From contig QCXZ01000138.1 in NCBI GenBank assembly GCA_025024175.1, forward strand, positions 3,038,002 to 3,102,001: DNA of 64,000 nucleotides, in the 5' to 3' direction. Under the pieces are notes generated by a model, which was not told the origin of the DNA, did not search any database, and was given only the letters and a program-made list of their open reading frames with translations. This document shows, piece by piece, positions 1-12,344 of the stretch (positions are counted from its first letter, which is position 1; every line of letters begins with the position of its first letter). Origin of the DNA: Rhyzopertha dominica. Lineage: Eukaryota; Arthropoda; Insecta; Coleoptera; Bostrichidae. Made by a program: the position numbers and the translations under genes.

Positions 1-1529
1 TAAAACCTAATTTCTTTTGAAAACTCATTAGGTATACATTAGTCGCAAATCTTTGGACTGCCCTAAACCTAACGAAGGATATTTCTTCGAAAAACAGCAT
101 ATTTGCTATTTGCATCGCTAATTGCGATTGTCCTTTCACTGCGATAATTTTGAATCCCTTGCGCGGCGCCTCCACCATATATGACACTCGATCCCGTTTC
201 CCGTGCGGGGGAGGCCCTGTCGCTAATAAGCAGCGTCGATGTCGTATTTGCAGTGTTTTATTTGCTTTCCCATTGTCAGCGGGACCTATTGTTCTCAGTC
301 ATTTGCATTCACGCATTTTGTGCGAAATAAGCAAGGATAAGTTATTACTGAAATGAACTCGCCATTCTGACTCACACATGTGTATACAGAGAGCACGGCG
401 CGGAGTAATACTCCACTGATATAGAGTTAAAAGCTGGGATTCTGGTATTATGAACTCGGCGGTATGCGCATTAAGGGTTAACAATGGTGGCCACAAAGAA
501 ACTCCTTTAAAGCGTAACACAGCGTGTGGAGGGAGGGGGGTATGACGCGAAGTGGGTGGCTTTTTAGACGGTATACAACACTGAAAAGTGTGAGCGACAA
601 CGACAACATTCCAGCTGTTATGCAATGTGTCTGAGTCATCAGTTATCTTCGTGATTTAGTTTAAGAAACAAATAATAAGGATGGAAACGATTCCATATTC
701 TATGTCGTCATCTCTTATCTGACATTTCGCTCGGTAATGTAGCCGGCATTCTCATTGCCTTTTACATCGATACTGAGTGAATACATTCACCAAAATTGTA
801 CATCAATAAGCGTTGACGTTTTTTCAAAACTGTACCACGAACAATGGTAAAAAATGAAAGTAGGCGGTCAAAACTACTTGTAAATGACATTTTATGTATA
901 CTTTCTTAATCAATCAACAGATAAACGATTGAGTATTGGATCGGATGCTATTATAACTATGTTTATAATATCTTCCATTGTTGGTTTTCGCAAAATATTT
1001 TTGCACTGTCTCTCCTAAATCGTTGACACCTATAATAAGTGACCTGGATTTAAGAATATAATCGTTTTTCCGCATTCTAATCGTTAGTAGTTCAAAAACC
1101 AGGTTTAGGGATGTCAACGAAAAATCCTTCTTTTTTCATGTATGTTGTTCACAATCTCTTTATTTTCTTGCCGCACCCGCCACACAATTTTGTTTCAAGC
1201 AGGTAACTGATATGAATATGCAGTCTAAGCATTTATTAAAGTATGTAAGCTAGTCAACCGAAAAGTAACGACTTCTTGGTATAAAACTGACTTTGTAGAC
1301 AGTTCATTGCTTTTGACTGGCTTTTCAGGTAAAACATTTAGATAATAGAGTTTTTCTAAAATTACTTCTGATACTTCATATCTATCATGGCAGGATGTAG
1401 AAAGTCAGAAAATGGAAAGTCATCATAATACTACATTTTTGTCCCATAATTGCAATTCGCCTGGGTTTCGGTCATTAGTAACTTAATATAATGATTGGGT
1501 CGTACCGAACATACTTGTATAATATCTTG
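1..1529. other. Unassigned AT-rich DNA
   Basis: No coding region, RNA gene or repeat family could be supported here. Short open frames exist on both strands but none resembles a known domain. Positions 150-600 are somewhat richer in GC than the rest. Confidence 0.5.
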
Positions 1530-1554
1530 ATCTGTCATTAGTTGATATCTGTAA

Positions 1555-1815
1555 ACTGCGAAAACTAACAAAGACTGCTTCCGGAACTCATCCTTCAGTT
1601 TTCTGACATTATAGCGTTGTTCCTTACTAATACTGTTAACTACAAAAGACCCAGAAATATTAGTCGGCCACTGTTTCTTTCTGCAGAAATTTATTCATGT
1701 CTACGGAAAACAAAAATGTCATCTACACCGATATAAAATAATTGGCTTTACAATACCTCGAGCATTTCGTCAATAAATAGTGTATTTTTCCAGAAAGAGG
1801 TCACGCAATTCAGCA
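1555..1815 (-). pseudogene. Ty3/Gypsy-like reverse transcriptase fossil
   Basis: Read on the minus strand, one frame runs from a Trp codon at 1790-1792 through FIDEMLEVL, a stop, then SQLFYIGVDDIFVFRRHE, a second stop, and ISAER. This matches the Ty3/Gypsy polymerase order: the phenylalanine-rich (A)TFQRFMDEVL segment, the catalytic Y-x-D-D-I-x-V-F box and the following E-H. The DD pair is at 1718-1723. After a frame change the reading continues as NISGSFVVNSISKEQ, like the FLGHVVS..GI segment. In-frame stops lie at 1748-1750 and 1691-1693. No protease, RNase H, integrase or LTR was seen nearby, so this is a short dead fragment. Other YxDD retroelements are possible, but the spacing fits Gypsy best. 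Confidence 0.6.
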
Positions 1816-3831
1816 AATACAAATAATAATATGTACTTCTTTTGATACCTAATTAGAATCGTTATGCACATTACTTGTATTAATTACTTCGAGTAATCAA
1901 TCATAATCACGGAATATAAACCACTGACCTGTATTTTCCTCCTACAATAGTCAGTTCAATGCGTACGTGCAGTTTTAATTCAGTTCTTAGTGGTATGATT
2001 TACCCTATCTAATTGTCACCTGGCCTTCCTTTCCCGTGTTGCTTGTATACCTTAATTTCACTATGGTTAACAATATCTAGTGTTGAAACAAGTAGGTATA
2101 TGCGAGTATAATATGTAAATAGTACCGATTTATGTTTCAAATTAAATTCGTTCAGTCAATGGCGCAAACTAGCAGTTTTAATACTACTTGAAATCGGAAC
2201 CTACGCGAAGAAGATGATGCGTTTAACTGCTGTACTAGTGTCCCATACACGGGATCAAGCAATTCCACTAAATCCAGATAAATCAGCGAAGACTTTTATG
2301 TGCTATACTCCCCATCTCGTGAGGATCCTCTTCGGCTATTCGCCCTTTATTGTCTGAAGGCCAGATAACTTCGAATGAAATTTACACTCATAATATAGTT
2401 AGTGATAAATTTACAAATGTATCACATATATATGAGAGATACGTGGAGATATTTAGTAAAAACAAGAAACTTTTTTAATCTCCAGAAAGTACAGGACGAG
2501 CTAACGTAAACCCTTTAATTAAATAATTGTTTCACAAATAAACCAGGTACAGTTCTACAATAATATACCTACGCAATTGCTTCAAGCCTTAAGTGAACGT
2601 AAGTGTACTTGTTTGACAGCAATGCAATCAGGTAACAAACACCCATTTTTCCAATCAGCTCGAAAGCTCATTGGACAATGGAAGTCTGTGTGCTTCCTGT
2701 CCGTACTCCGTAATCCGCTGTTAGATGACGCATAACCGATTTTCATGAAGTGACCGGGCAATCGGGAATGTAGGTCTCTATACTTATAAACCGTATCAAC
2801 CTACGTCACAGGTCGTAAAGCCACCGCTAGATGACTCATTACCGATTTTCACAAAACGACTATCAGAGTGCGACGTAAGACGTCAATTTTTTTAACGCAA
2901 TCAACAGATTTCTATACACAGAACAAATAACACCTAAAAGTTAATCACAAAATAAATAAGATTGAGCTGTATACGTTTTACTATTTGTAATTCATCATCT
3001 TGTTTGTGGCTTGTTTTTCAACTTAGCAAATATAAATTTTAAACAAAGGTGTATACCTACCTGGCAGGTCGTATTTCTCCCCTACATTTCCCTAAAATAT
3101 GTGTTTATCTAGCAATGTAAATGTTGTTTGTTTCCGAAAAGAGGCCTAGATTGCCAGCGACCCTCCGAGCCATCCCTTGCAGAAAAACAAATCTTAATAG
3201 AAACCCTCTTGAACGCAAATAACATCTCAGAAAATGGGAAAAGGAACCTTCGCGAAAAGAACATCAACAAATCTCTCTGCCCGTTCCAGATAATCCAATT
3301 GGAAGCTAAGTGAAATATAAATGTCTGTAGTGTGTCAGTTCCACAGTCGATGCAAGTAGGAAATACGACAGCTGACTAAAAAGCGGAAGGAAAGAAAACA
3401 AAAAAAGGCTCAAGGTCAAGCTGCGGAATTTCTTATGATCAGATGCCGGTCACGTCTGCCGTCGGGGTTAGTGGAGGGAGAAGACAAGTGCTAGGCCCTT
3501 CGCCGATCTACAACTTACAGGGAATCGTTTGTCGAGTACCACTACTTTCGTTTATTATGAATGATCTCGACTTCTCTGCCATTCGGAATGACTAATGGAC
3601 CATCCTGTTCTTTTTCTGGTTGGCCAGCTTTGCTTTAAGCTTAGAAAAATATGTGCTGGCTATATAAACGGGCGCTCCCGTAATTAAGCTAGAATGTCCA
3701 GTTATGGTTGGCTAGTTAGCTATAGTTGCTTTTCTTAATAACAAATGCGGTGTGCTGCAGCTGTCAAAGACAGATTATACTGAAGCTACATTGCAATCCT
3801 CCATCCAAATGTATATATGTGCAGATTTTCT
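1816..3831. other. Unassigned DNA with one imperfect direct repeat
   Basis: No gene recognised. Two related segments of about 46 bp start at 2709 and 2814; both contain a TAGATGAC core followed by CCGATTTTCA. A TATATAAA box at 3661-3668 is followed only by a 13-codon frame. A 61-codon frame at 3128-3313 has no recognisable family. Confidence 0.4.
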
Positions 3832-4445
3832 ATAAATGATTCATGCGGCGTTGATGTCTGAATCCTTTGTGCCGCCTATTTGTAACTGCTGGCGAGCTAC
3901 AATAAGCACTTAGCAATTTAGGGTTTTATTTTTTATTAAAAAGGCAACAAATAACAATTAATATTGTTATAGTAGGCTTGTGGTAACCCCTATAGTCTAC
4001 ACCCTACACCCTTGCACTGTGAAAGCTTTGTGTAGTGGGAATAACATTACTACAACTTAGTTTGTGAATTTTACCATTGCGGCAGGCTCAAAACATCTTC
4101 AGTCCACCATAGTACAATTATTTAACAGGCTTACTGTAGTCACAACTTCACAAATACGATACATAACCTAAAAGTTATACGAAACCGTGTCACCCCACAC
4201 CTCTGAATTGTGAGCTTTCTGTAACCTTAAAGTTGATTATCCCACAAAACACTACAGAATGTGTTCAAAATACACACTCCCATGCGTTTTCCATTCTTAA
4301 AATATATCAAATGATTCAGCAATCGACAGATGACAAGTATACGTCAAAGCAATAGTTGTGTTCACTTTCCTGCGAGGCGGTAAACTGATTTTACTGATAA
4401 TTTCGACAAGTGCTCTGGATGCATGAATCACTTATAGAAACTCTG
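3832..4445 (+). mobile_element. Non-autonomous TA-type transposon (MITE), copy 1, eroded
   Basis: This is a diverged copy of the element at 50559-51199. It starts CAGATTTTCTATAAATGATTC and ends with the complementary ATGAATCACTTATAGAAACTCTG. The interior matches the third copy nearly throughout, including the segments around AAGCTTTGTGTAGTG, AACAGGCTTACTGTAG and TATACGAAACCGTGTC. No transposase frame is present. The TA target duplication visible at the other two copies is not preserved here. CAGG-type ends and TA flanks elsewhere point to mobilisation by an IS630/Tc1/mariner transposase. Confidence 0.8.
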
Positions 4446-6219
4446 TTCAATAGTAAGATACGCCAGGAACGATGATCGTCCAAATAAGCTGCAAATGCTT
4501 GTGGAAGTATAAATAACTTAACAGTTCGTTTCGCTGCATTCGCAGTTGAAGTATCTACCACGAGAGGGATTTGTATAAGTCGTTATGGGTTCTTAATGTA
4601 GGTACCTGTTTTTCTATTTAATGCTCTGTGTATATAGGGTTATCTTTTACAGATTACGCTTATTGAAGATAATACCCATTGGCATCGCTAGATGGCACTT
4701 TTAAAGGTAGTACAGCACAGAATGACCCTTTACAGCATATACAAGCTGAAATGTTATGTAATATAGTTGTTGAATTAAAAGCCTTCTGCTATTCGGCACA
4801 AAAAGGGAAAAAGTGTTTTGAACCCACAAAACGTTACCCTAAACAAGTGATATTAAAAGCGCAGTATAATTCCAGTATAGAAAATTAGATATGGTGTATG
4901 AATTGTTGCCGGCATAGCTTTTGTTGCCTACATGCACTACTATATATAGCTTTAGACATGCCAAAGTTATATAAAAATCATCAAATCGAAGTATTAATCC
5001 CAAAAATGACGTCGGTACTGATGATAATAATGGTTTCATCCCAATTATTAGATCAAATCATTTATATAAAAACGAATATGATATAGTTTTTGTTAAAAGA
5101 AAACAATAATTGCTAGGAAATATCACCAAAGGCTAGTAAATTGCGGTCTCATCACACCATATTTCACTTATAACACTATAGCAGCACTATTACAAGTCTA
5201 AAACTAATTCTATAATCAATAAAATGCTACCACTTTGCGTTGCCTTTTGTTTCTTTCAATCGACTGAATGCTTTCGAGCACTTGAAGCATCGCATGCTGT
5301 AGCGAACACTTGCCAGTAGCAGAGCTCTCGTAGCACGATCTAGCGCTAAATCATATTGACAGGAATCATCTTTGCTAAGTCGGATTTACGCCAAGTTCCC
5401 GATGCAGTAAAGAAAATACAGTTTGAACGCTCAAACAGGGCAGTAAAGGAAATTGAATAAGCGTATTTAAGGAGTAGAAGACATTAAGTATAATTTTGGC
5501 ATCAAAGGTTGTCTTTTTAACTATGTCAATGACTTGATTGAAAAAGGGTATTAATTTAAAACATGTTTCTAAGCAATATCCAGTGTATAAACTAAAACAC
5601 TAACATAAACTATACAACTATCGGTTTTGTGAATGACATTGTATTATGGATATACGAAAGGACGATGCTAGCCATTAGTGTTTAAATGTCTATTCTTGTC
5701 AGGCATCATATTGATATAGAAGAGTAGGTATTTTACTTGAAGTCACGGCAATGTATGCTGCATTTGCATTTGAAAGCTTAATTTTAGTAATCAAATGAAA
5801 ATTTGATTATACACACTAAGTAAGTGAAATATGAAAAGTTGAAAAGAGGAAGAAAAAGATATAGCAAAATGTGCAATAAAAAATGAAAGGGATTAATCTG
5901 TTGGCAGCATACAGAAACTGAATAATTAGTGAAATTTTCTTCCAACAAAATTAAATTTCCAAGGGAACCTGGACTTTGATGGAACTACATATCAAATGCA
6001 TCATGCGCTGATGCAGGACAGTTATATGGGTATTGTTAAAAGCTTAAGGAATATAGAGGTGCAGACATGGGAGCGGATAATTTATTAGGAAGACTACCAG
6101 TTTACCAAGGTGGCCTTCTCACCCCCAGAAAGTAAGTACTCTGTGAGAATTTAAGATGTCGATGACCTATCTCAAACAGATTGAAAGTGAATTAGGTAAC
6201 AAAATACATGAACGGCGAG
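4446..6219. other. Unassigned AT-rich DNA
   Basis: Frames at 4679-4888 and 4898-5086 show no domain and have no promoter or splice context. Nothing else was supportable. Confidence 0.4.
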
Positions 6220-7330
6220 AAAAGTCACAAACTATTAAAGATAAATGGAAAGGCCTGGAGAAGACGACACAATCTTCAGCGAAACAATAAAAGAAAAGTT
6301 AGAACTAGCGGTGAAGGTTGGTTTGACAATTAATGCACTCAAGCAGGATAAATAAATAAAAAGCAAGAGAGAAATGCTAAAGTTGGGGTCGTGGAAAATT
6401 AAAAGGTATCATAGCATACCATAACAAAGCAAACAGAGAAGAATGTTGTTTTACAAGGATCAACATGGAGCAATAGAAATGCTACAGGTTAGAGGAATCC
6501 ATTTTGAGGCATTTTTGGAAGGTCAAAAGAAGGAAGCACCAATGGACAACTCCATTGTACTCGTTCGAATGCCTAAATTGAAAAATGTGGTAGAAATAGC
6601 TGATCCCACTGTATATATACAAAAAATTTTTGACCTGGAAGAGAGCCAGACATATTATGTGGTTAACATTGAGGCACATGCAATGTTAACTGGTTTTAAG
6701 AACGCTTACTACTCAGTTGAAAGACAGTAGAGTATGCAAGCGATTGAAGTTGCAGAAAACCATAAAAATTATCCGTCTAACAGGAGTAGCACAAATAGTT
6801 GCGAAAATTAAATTGTAGATCGGTGTAAAGCATGGATATCCATTGGCATATGCGGATAACACGGCTCTTTTGGTTAGTAGCTGGAAGACGCAGCAAACAC
6901 TGAGAAGACTAAATATATTATGTTGATCTGAAGATCTAAACATAGTACGTACAGAAGAAACGGTTTACAACTTAAAAGGTCACTAAGAAAATCCAGTTAA
7001 AAAAATGACTAGCATTATTTATCTTCATGTTTTAGCAACAGAAGGCAGTAGATGTTAGGGATAGTACACAAAAGCTCATAAGCTTTTCGTTCCATTCTGA
7101 GGTCTAAAATGCTAAAAGCTAAGAGTATGTAAGACCGTACTCCGACCAGTTGTATCATACGGAGCGGTGGATATAACAATGACGACAAAACATGAGGTGT
7201 GAATCTGAATGTGAATGGGTAAGAAGGAGTAGCAAAATCGGTGTATACAGAAGCAGATAACAGTGTCTTTATAAGATTGTAATGTGCGTGGCGATTGCAG
7301 GAAGTTGCATAATGGATACAAAAGTTATTT
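6220..7330 (+). pseudogene. RTE-like LINE reverse transcriptase fossil
   Basis: Pieces of a non-LTR reverse transcriptase occur in the correct order. A 95-codon frame (6443-6730) ends LTGFKNAYYSVERQ, matching the LFIDFKQAYDSI-R motif of RT domain 3. In another frame, AYADNTALLVSS (from 6846) is the catalytic YADD box, with the second Asp changed to Asn. Exactly 96 codons further in that same frame, VLRPVVSYGAVDITMTTKHE (from 7137) matches the LRPV-YGAETWTMTxK segment that follows the RT in RTE-type elements of insects. Upstream from 6220 there are traces of the pre-RT region. Stops and at least one frameshift make it nonfunctional. No 3' tail or target duplication was found. The long minus-strand frame across 7015-7503 is a shadow of this fossil. 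Confidence 0.65.
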
Positions 7331-9000
7331 GGAGGAAGCCAGTTTCGAAAATTCGACAACAACAGCAAGGAATCACAGAAAAACGACATAGCTAAGTGAT
7401 CAGTTAAGTGACGATGAATTGAAGCCGTTGTTAAACGATTAGATAATTTCCAAAACCGCTGTGTACGTAGACGACTGTAACCAAAAGCAGGAAAAGACGA
7501 CATTTTTATAATCGGGGACGTATAAGCTTGTATTCCATTGACGTATCAGTGACTCGTAAAGCAAATTAAAATTTCCAGAGCTCGCGCAATTAACAAACAA
7601 AGTTGTCACGCCAGGTATCCCCATCTCCCTAAACGTTGATGTTAGGCTTTATTGTTGCAGTAATTTACCGCTTCATACATTATTTCAAATATAATACGCA
7701 ATAAATGTATAAATAATCCAAAACCGCCACGAGCCCAACGCAAATGTTTACCTGTCTCCGCAAACAGAGCATTAATCGTCGCAGATGGACGAAAACTGTT
7801 CTAAAACGGCCATTTATACGATTATAATACTGTACCAAATAGCATTACTGTCACGCACAAAATCCTCTTTTAACCAAAACGGAAAGGGGCCACGGCAAGT
7901 TGGCTTTATGGGTCTATAAAATTTTATTTTTTTCATGCGACACTGGCCCAGATACGTCAAGGAGACTATATATATGAGGCATTGCACATACCCGTTCTTT
8001 ATTATCATAAATTAAATTTCACGCCTGCAAAAAGCGTGCCGGGCTTTGTAAATCACCGTGCATTATCGAGGAAGGACCGAGTGATGCTTGCACAACTGAT
8101 TCGACGCCAACTTCGGATTTATCGCTACATACATACGCCCATTAATACAATTAAGTCCTAATATTGATTCGGTCCTGAACCGGGGGATTACGGTAGCATA
8201 AAACTGAGATTACTGGCACGCTATCCAAATTTATATTAATTCGAATCTACTCCGGAAACGGTTGTAATTGTACCGAGTTCCTGGTTATAAATAAGAATTT
8301 GGGGTAATCCTATTGCAGCGGGTATTTAAGGAATTTTAATAAGCCACCGTTGTCGCTTCCGCACCGACAATCCACTGCTCGCCGGACAAATATTGCCGAA
8401 ACCGGAGTTTGGAAATTAAAATTATATTGCATGCAATTTATGTGCGGAGAATTAGCGCGGCAAAATTTAGATAGAAACTAAGTACAAACTGGAGGCGGGG
8501 ATTATATTACGTGCAGTAAAGCGATCTCTCGACAGCAACAGAATGCAACTGTACGAATTTTAGCGCTGTATTTGAATCCGCCAAGGTACATTTTGCGAAC
8601 TGCTATAATTTTAAGCGTTGGCTGCATTTCCACGAACGTATTATGTATGTACTTTAATTCAGCGTCGGATCTAATGCAACGAAATAATACACGCGCGAAA
8701 CAAAGTTCTGATTGGCGCCAGTTGCATAATGAAAATGTAATTATGGAACTTAATTAAAATTAATCCGTATAAATGCCAAAACATATCGAAATGGATGACC
8801 AGCGGCTGCATTAAATTTTCCCGACAACAAAATTTAAGAAAATTAAAGTTTTTAGTAATTTGCTTCCGTGGCACTTGATCCGACATAAATATTATAATAT
8901 AAACTTTGCGTCAAATCTGATCATATAGGAAATTAAATTCCTTTAGTCTTCGGGATGCTTTCTCGTTTTTCAGTCTTCAATGGCTTATTAATTCAAGTTC
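7331..9000. other. Noncoding stretch including a GC-richer island
   Basis: From about 8040 to 8760 the sequence is richer in CpG and GC than the transposon-derived DNA around it and has no supportable frame. It carries three copies of the GGATTA/TAATCC hexamer (8185-8190, 8305-8310, 8499-8504), the core bound by lysine-50 homeodomain proteins. A conserved noncoding element is one explanation; no direct evidence of function is visible. Confidence 0.3.
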
Positions 9001-9003
9001 ATA

Positions 9004-9211
9004 TATATAAAGGGGGCAAACATTACTCACATTTAAAGTACAGAGTACAGACATGGTAGTTAAAACTAGGAACTTTGTTTTACTTCTTTTACACTTACAT
9101 ATTTTTAATTTTTTATTTTTAATTTATACACAAAACCTAGATAGGACGAAGCATTTGGAAGTACGGAGTTATACCGCCGTTCACAAAACCTTAAAGTTAC
9201 GTCATCATTAA
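9004..9211 (+). CDS. Candidate small gene: TATA box plus 52-codon secreted or membrane peptide
   Basis: A TATATAAA box at 9004-9011 precedes ATG at 9053 by about 45 bp, leaving room for a start site in the ATTACTCACATT stretch. The frame runs to TAA at 9209-9211. The product would start MVVKTRNFVLLLLHLHIF, a short basic end followed by about 17 mostly hydrophobic residues, as in a signal peptide or anchor. The remaining 25 residues (QNLDRTKHLEVRSY and on) are polar and basic, with no cysteines and no known family. Leu and Phe codons are expected by chance in AT-rich DNA, so this could be coincidence. No poly(A) signal was matched with confidence. Confidence 0.2.
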
Positions 9212-9362
9212 CGCATTTCCCTTGCTTTCATAAGATATCCGTTAGAAAACGCAGAGAGACAGAACTGATTTAAGTTGGCATCAATTTTGAATTCTGATAA
9301 ATGCGCAGTAACAAAAGACGAGACGATTAGATTTCCGCACTTTTGTCGGCGTTATATATATT

Positions 9363-9587
9363 TTGCGTGCGAATATGTCGATTTTTGAGACAATTAACCC
9401 TCATTGGTATAAAGTTGTAGAAAATTATGAAAAAGTTACTACTAGTGAAAAAACGCGAATGGTTATAACGCTACAAAATGATTCGGCACGAAAATACAGA
9501 ATTGAGAGCACTACTGGACCGAACTCATCTCAAATGCAACAAAAACTTGTAGATTTATTGGACAACATGCTCACACAGGCCATTTAA
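9363..9587 (+). CDS. Unrecognised 74-codon frame
   Basis: The frame encodes MRANMSIFETINPHWYK and later KTRMVITLQNDSARKY, ending VDLLDNMLTQAI. Its mixed, hydrophilic, amphipathic composition looks more protein-like than most frames here. No family was recognised. It could be a decayed exon or a transposon fragment; there is no convincing promoter or splice site. The rest of 9212-10072 holds nothing else supportable. Confidence 0.15.
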   Translation: MRANMSIFETINPHWYKVVENYEKVTTSEKTRMVITLQNDSARKYRIESTTGPNSSQMQQKLVDLLDNMLTQAI

Positions 9588-10072
9588 CATCATCTGAAAA
9601 CCGCGAAGGATTGTGTCTCTTACACGCGCGAATAGCTGCTTACCATAAACTGAAGTTCATTAAATAAACAAAAAAAAGGGTACCTAGGTAAATATAAGTC
9701 CCTTGTTTTTACTAGAGAGGAAAATGTTAAAACTGTAGCTATTTGTTCCCCTTTTAATGCGTGTAGAAGAAAAGAATGTTTGCTGATATATAAAGTAAAG
9801 AATCAATTTTGATCAATAACATATGTCCATCAAAAACTGCAAGGGGCGAAATTTTACCAACAGCAGATGATGACAACATTGTGTAAGCGACGACGTTCGG
9901 AGAGTCTTTTGTACGGTCAGTGTAACAACGATAAACAAAGAGTTGGCTGAGTGTGGGTTGACTAAGATCTAAATGATGTACCTGTGAAAAACTCTTACAA
10001 CATTAATTGAGAAAAATGAAATACGCATTTCAACAGTTAAACTGCTATCTCCAGGATAAGTAAACGACTTGT

Positions 10073-10156
10073 TTTGAAATATCTGGCTGGATTTAACCGG
10101 AAAATTTAGAATAATTAAGAATAATCCTCCGGTTAAGTCCAGCCAGATATTTCAAA
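10073..10156. repeat. 84-nt near-perfect hairpin
   Basis: Left arm 10073-10101 and right arm 10128-10156 are 29 nt each and complementary at 28 positions, separated by a 26-nt AT-rich loop. Arms begin TTTGAAATATCTGGCTGGA. The arms are GC-richer than their surroundings and the loop. There is no open frame and no obvious TA or longer target duplication. It may be a very short foldback element, a recent local inverted duplication or a small-RNA hairpin precursor. Confidence 0.75.
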
Positions 10157-10699
10157 GGTAGAAAATACGTACTTAGTTTTCCTAAACTAAAATGGTGAGC
10201 CTCTTTCATATATAATTTTGGGACCAAGGATGATGGTTGACTGAAAAATGATTGTCAACGATTTCAACTGCTGATTTTGCTAAAAATCATCCACTGTAGT
10301 TGCTGAATATACTGAGTATGGGAACCATAAGTTATACATATATATCATCAACGCCAAAAAATTCCACTGATATGTTCGCATATCCAATGAAAACGCAACC
10401 TACAGCAGTCATGATAGTATTCCAATATCGAGCGATGTACACTTTAGGTTCAATATTTATTTGAAACAGATTGGTAGCGTTGAGTTTGTAATATTTTGAT
10501 GTTTTATTCTTTTTCTTCTTTCGATCATTGCTTACAAACCTTTAAAACGCAAATGCTGCAAAGAGCTTGCTGGCTATACAATTTGAGATTATAATGGAGC
10601 AAAATCGAAAATTAATAATGTAAATAATAATTAACAAACTAGTGTATACGTGTGTGGATAATGATAATTAGCTATAACCTGGTATTTTTTTTTCTTAAA

Positions 10700-11075
10700 A
10701 TGTCAAAAGTTTATTCCAAATTAAAGCATGCTAATACGGTTTTTGTTTATGGCTTCTGTAATGGCAATGCCACAGCTGCTGTAGAAGAATATCGACGACG
10801 TTTTCCACGTGAGAGGGCTCCTGATAAAAACGTGTTTATTCGAGTTTTTAACAAACTTTGCGAGACTGAAAGTGCTAAAATAACATTTGGAAAAGCTGAT
10901 AGACAACCTTTAGAAGAAGTGGAAGATATTTTGGATTTAGTGGGAGAATCGCTTCACAGTGGAACACTACCTTAATTTTTGTGTGGTTAAGCAACACTTG
11001 GATGAAATGTGCAGAATTAACACCACTAGATTTTTGTTTATGGGGTTGGTTTAAAACAGAAGTTTGCTTATAAAA
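10700..11075 (+). pseudogene. Internally deleted Tc1/mariner-type transposase (DUF4817 type)
   Basis: From ATG at 10700 the frame encodes a helix-turn-helix leader of the DUF4817 type: VFVYGFCNGNATAAVEEYRR, then RFPRERAPDKNVF and FNKLCETES. This is the same domain and spacing as at 60700 (YGECKKNAPAAARLYRQRFP). The frame stops at 10973-10975. About 25 bp later another frame reads CAELTPLDFCLWGWFKTEV, the SPDLTPLDFFLWG block that carries the third catalytic acid, here with Asp replaced by Glu. The paired-like domain and the first two catalytic motifs are absent, so this is an internal deletion derivative. Clear terminal inverted repeats were not found. Confidence 0.65.
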
Positions 11076-11079
11076 AGTC

Positions 11080-12344
11080 ATAACTATTAAACAAATGTTA
11101 CCGTTATTTGTATTTTTTTTAATTACGCTATAACTTGCAAGCAAATGAGAATCGAATAAGAACATTTGAGTTTATTTCTTCATTATTTTGATGTGCAGAA
11201 TGCAGTCCTGGAGTTCAGTGCAATCCTTCGAATTCACCCAGTATACACAACAAGATCCTGAAAATTGTTTGCAAGATATGAAACTACTTCGAACTACGCT
11301 AGTTACCGATACCGTACAAGATATATACTACAAATTAGTTTTATACTCCGGGCACTCTGCTCAGGAAAACAACAAACAACCTCCCGCAAAGAAAGCCGTC
11401 AGGAGAGAAATGGAAAACCAAGCGGCGCTCGCCGCAGACCATCCCCAAAGTTAGAAGTTGTCGATTTAAGTTTACAGGAGCTATTTGTACCGATTTATTA
11501 GTTAGTGAATTTCAGGCGGGGCATGATGTAGTGGCCGCAATTTCGCAAGTTTCGCTGCGGTTTTCTTAGTCCCAGCAGCGAGATTCCCGGCCATTAATTC
11601 GGCTCATTCTAAATGCCCTCCACATAATACGTTAACGATGCGTGCGAATGTAAGCCGATATCGCCCCGGAATTAGCGCCAATGAAGCTCCTGGGGAAACG
11701 AACACTTGTCTTTACCTGCGGGCTTCAGTAGGTCTGGGATTAGCGAGGGATGGCCCAGCCAAAACATAAGGGCGAGTTGCGGATACGCGACAACTAAGCC
11801 GCTTCCCTTCTAGAAAACTTCCGCATTCGGAACATGACAACGGTAAAATCCACATCTACGGTGAGCAGGTTGACGTTTAAAGCTGCTTTGCATGATAACA
11901 GCTGATAATCTTAGTTTGTCTAATATACAAGCTGAGTTGCAGCTTGGGGTTGTAGTTGTCTGAATAGGCAGGTATAAAGTGGATTAAATGAACGGGATCA
12001 TCAAACGCACTAGCTAGATTTAAAAGACACAATATCTGCTGGTGGTTAGTACCTATCAATTCAAGTACGAGGGTAGCGCCAGAATTACCCAGCCTATTTC
12101 AATACATTTTACATATTTCCACTAATACTTCAAACCTTTAAAAAATTGCTATTTATGGTATAATTAGTACATCTGCATACAATTTGTAAAATGTCCGCAA
12201 CAAACAACTTTAAAGCGCAATATACCAAACTACCTGTTACTAAGGTATTTTTTTCAACCAGAGCCGAAACGCCTTCAATTTTGTGTATTTCATAATTGAT
12301 ATTTAAAAATTTGCACTTTTCTCTGCCTGTATGTAAAAAAAACA
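11080..12344. other. Unassigned DNA with a GC-richer island
   Basis: Overlapping frames at 11188-11454 and 11265-11501 have no recognisable domain. The stretch 11500-11870 is CpG-richer and noncoding. No RNA gene or repeat copy was identified. Confidence 0.35.

Noticed and set aside
3661..3720. TATATAAA box with a downstream ATG
   Set aside because: The frame is only 13 codons, no exon structure is visible and such boxes are frequent in AT-rich DNA.
5015..5035. CTGATGA string on the plus strand
   Set aside because: No GAAA strand or pairing stems follow; a chance heptamer.
7015..7503. Longest-looking minus-strand frame (162 codons)
   Set aside because: It is antisense to the RTE-like LINE fossil, whose RT motifs read on the plus strand; no domain in the 162-codon reading.
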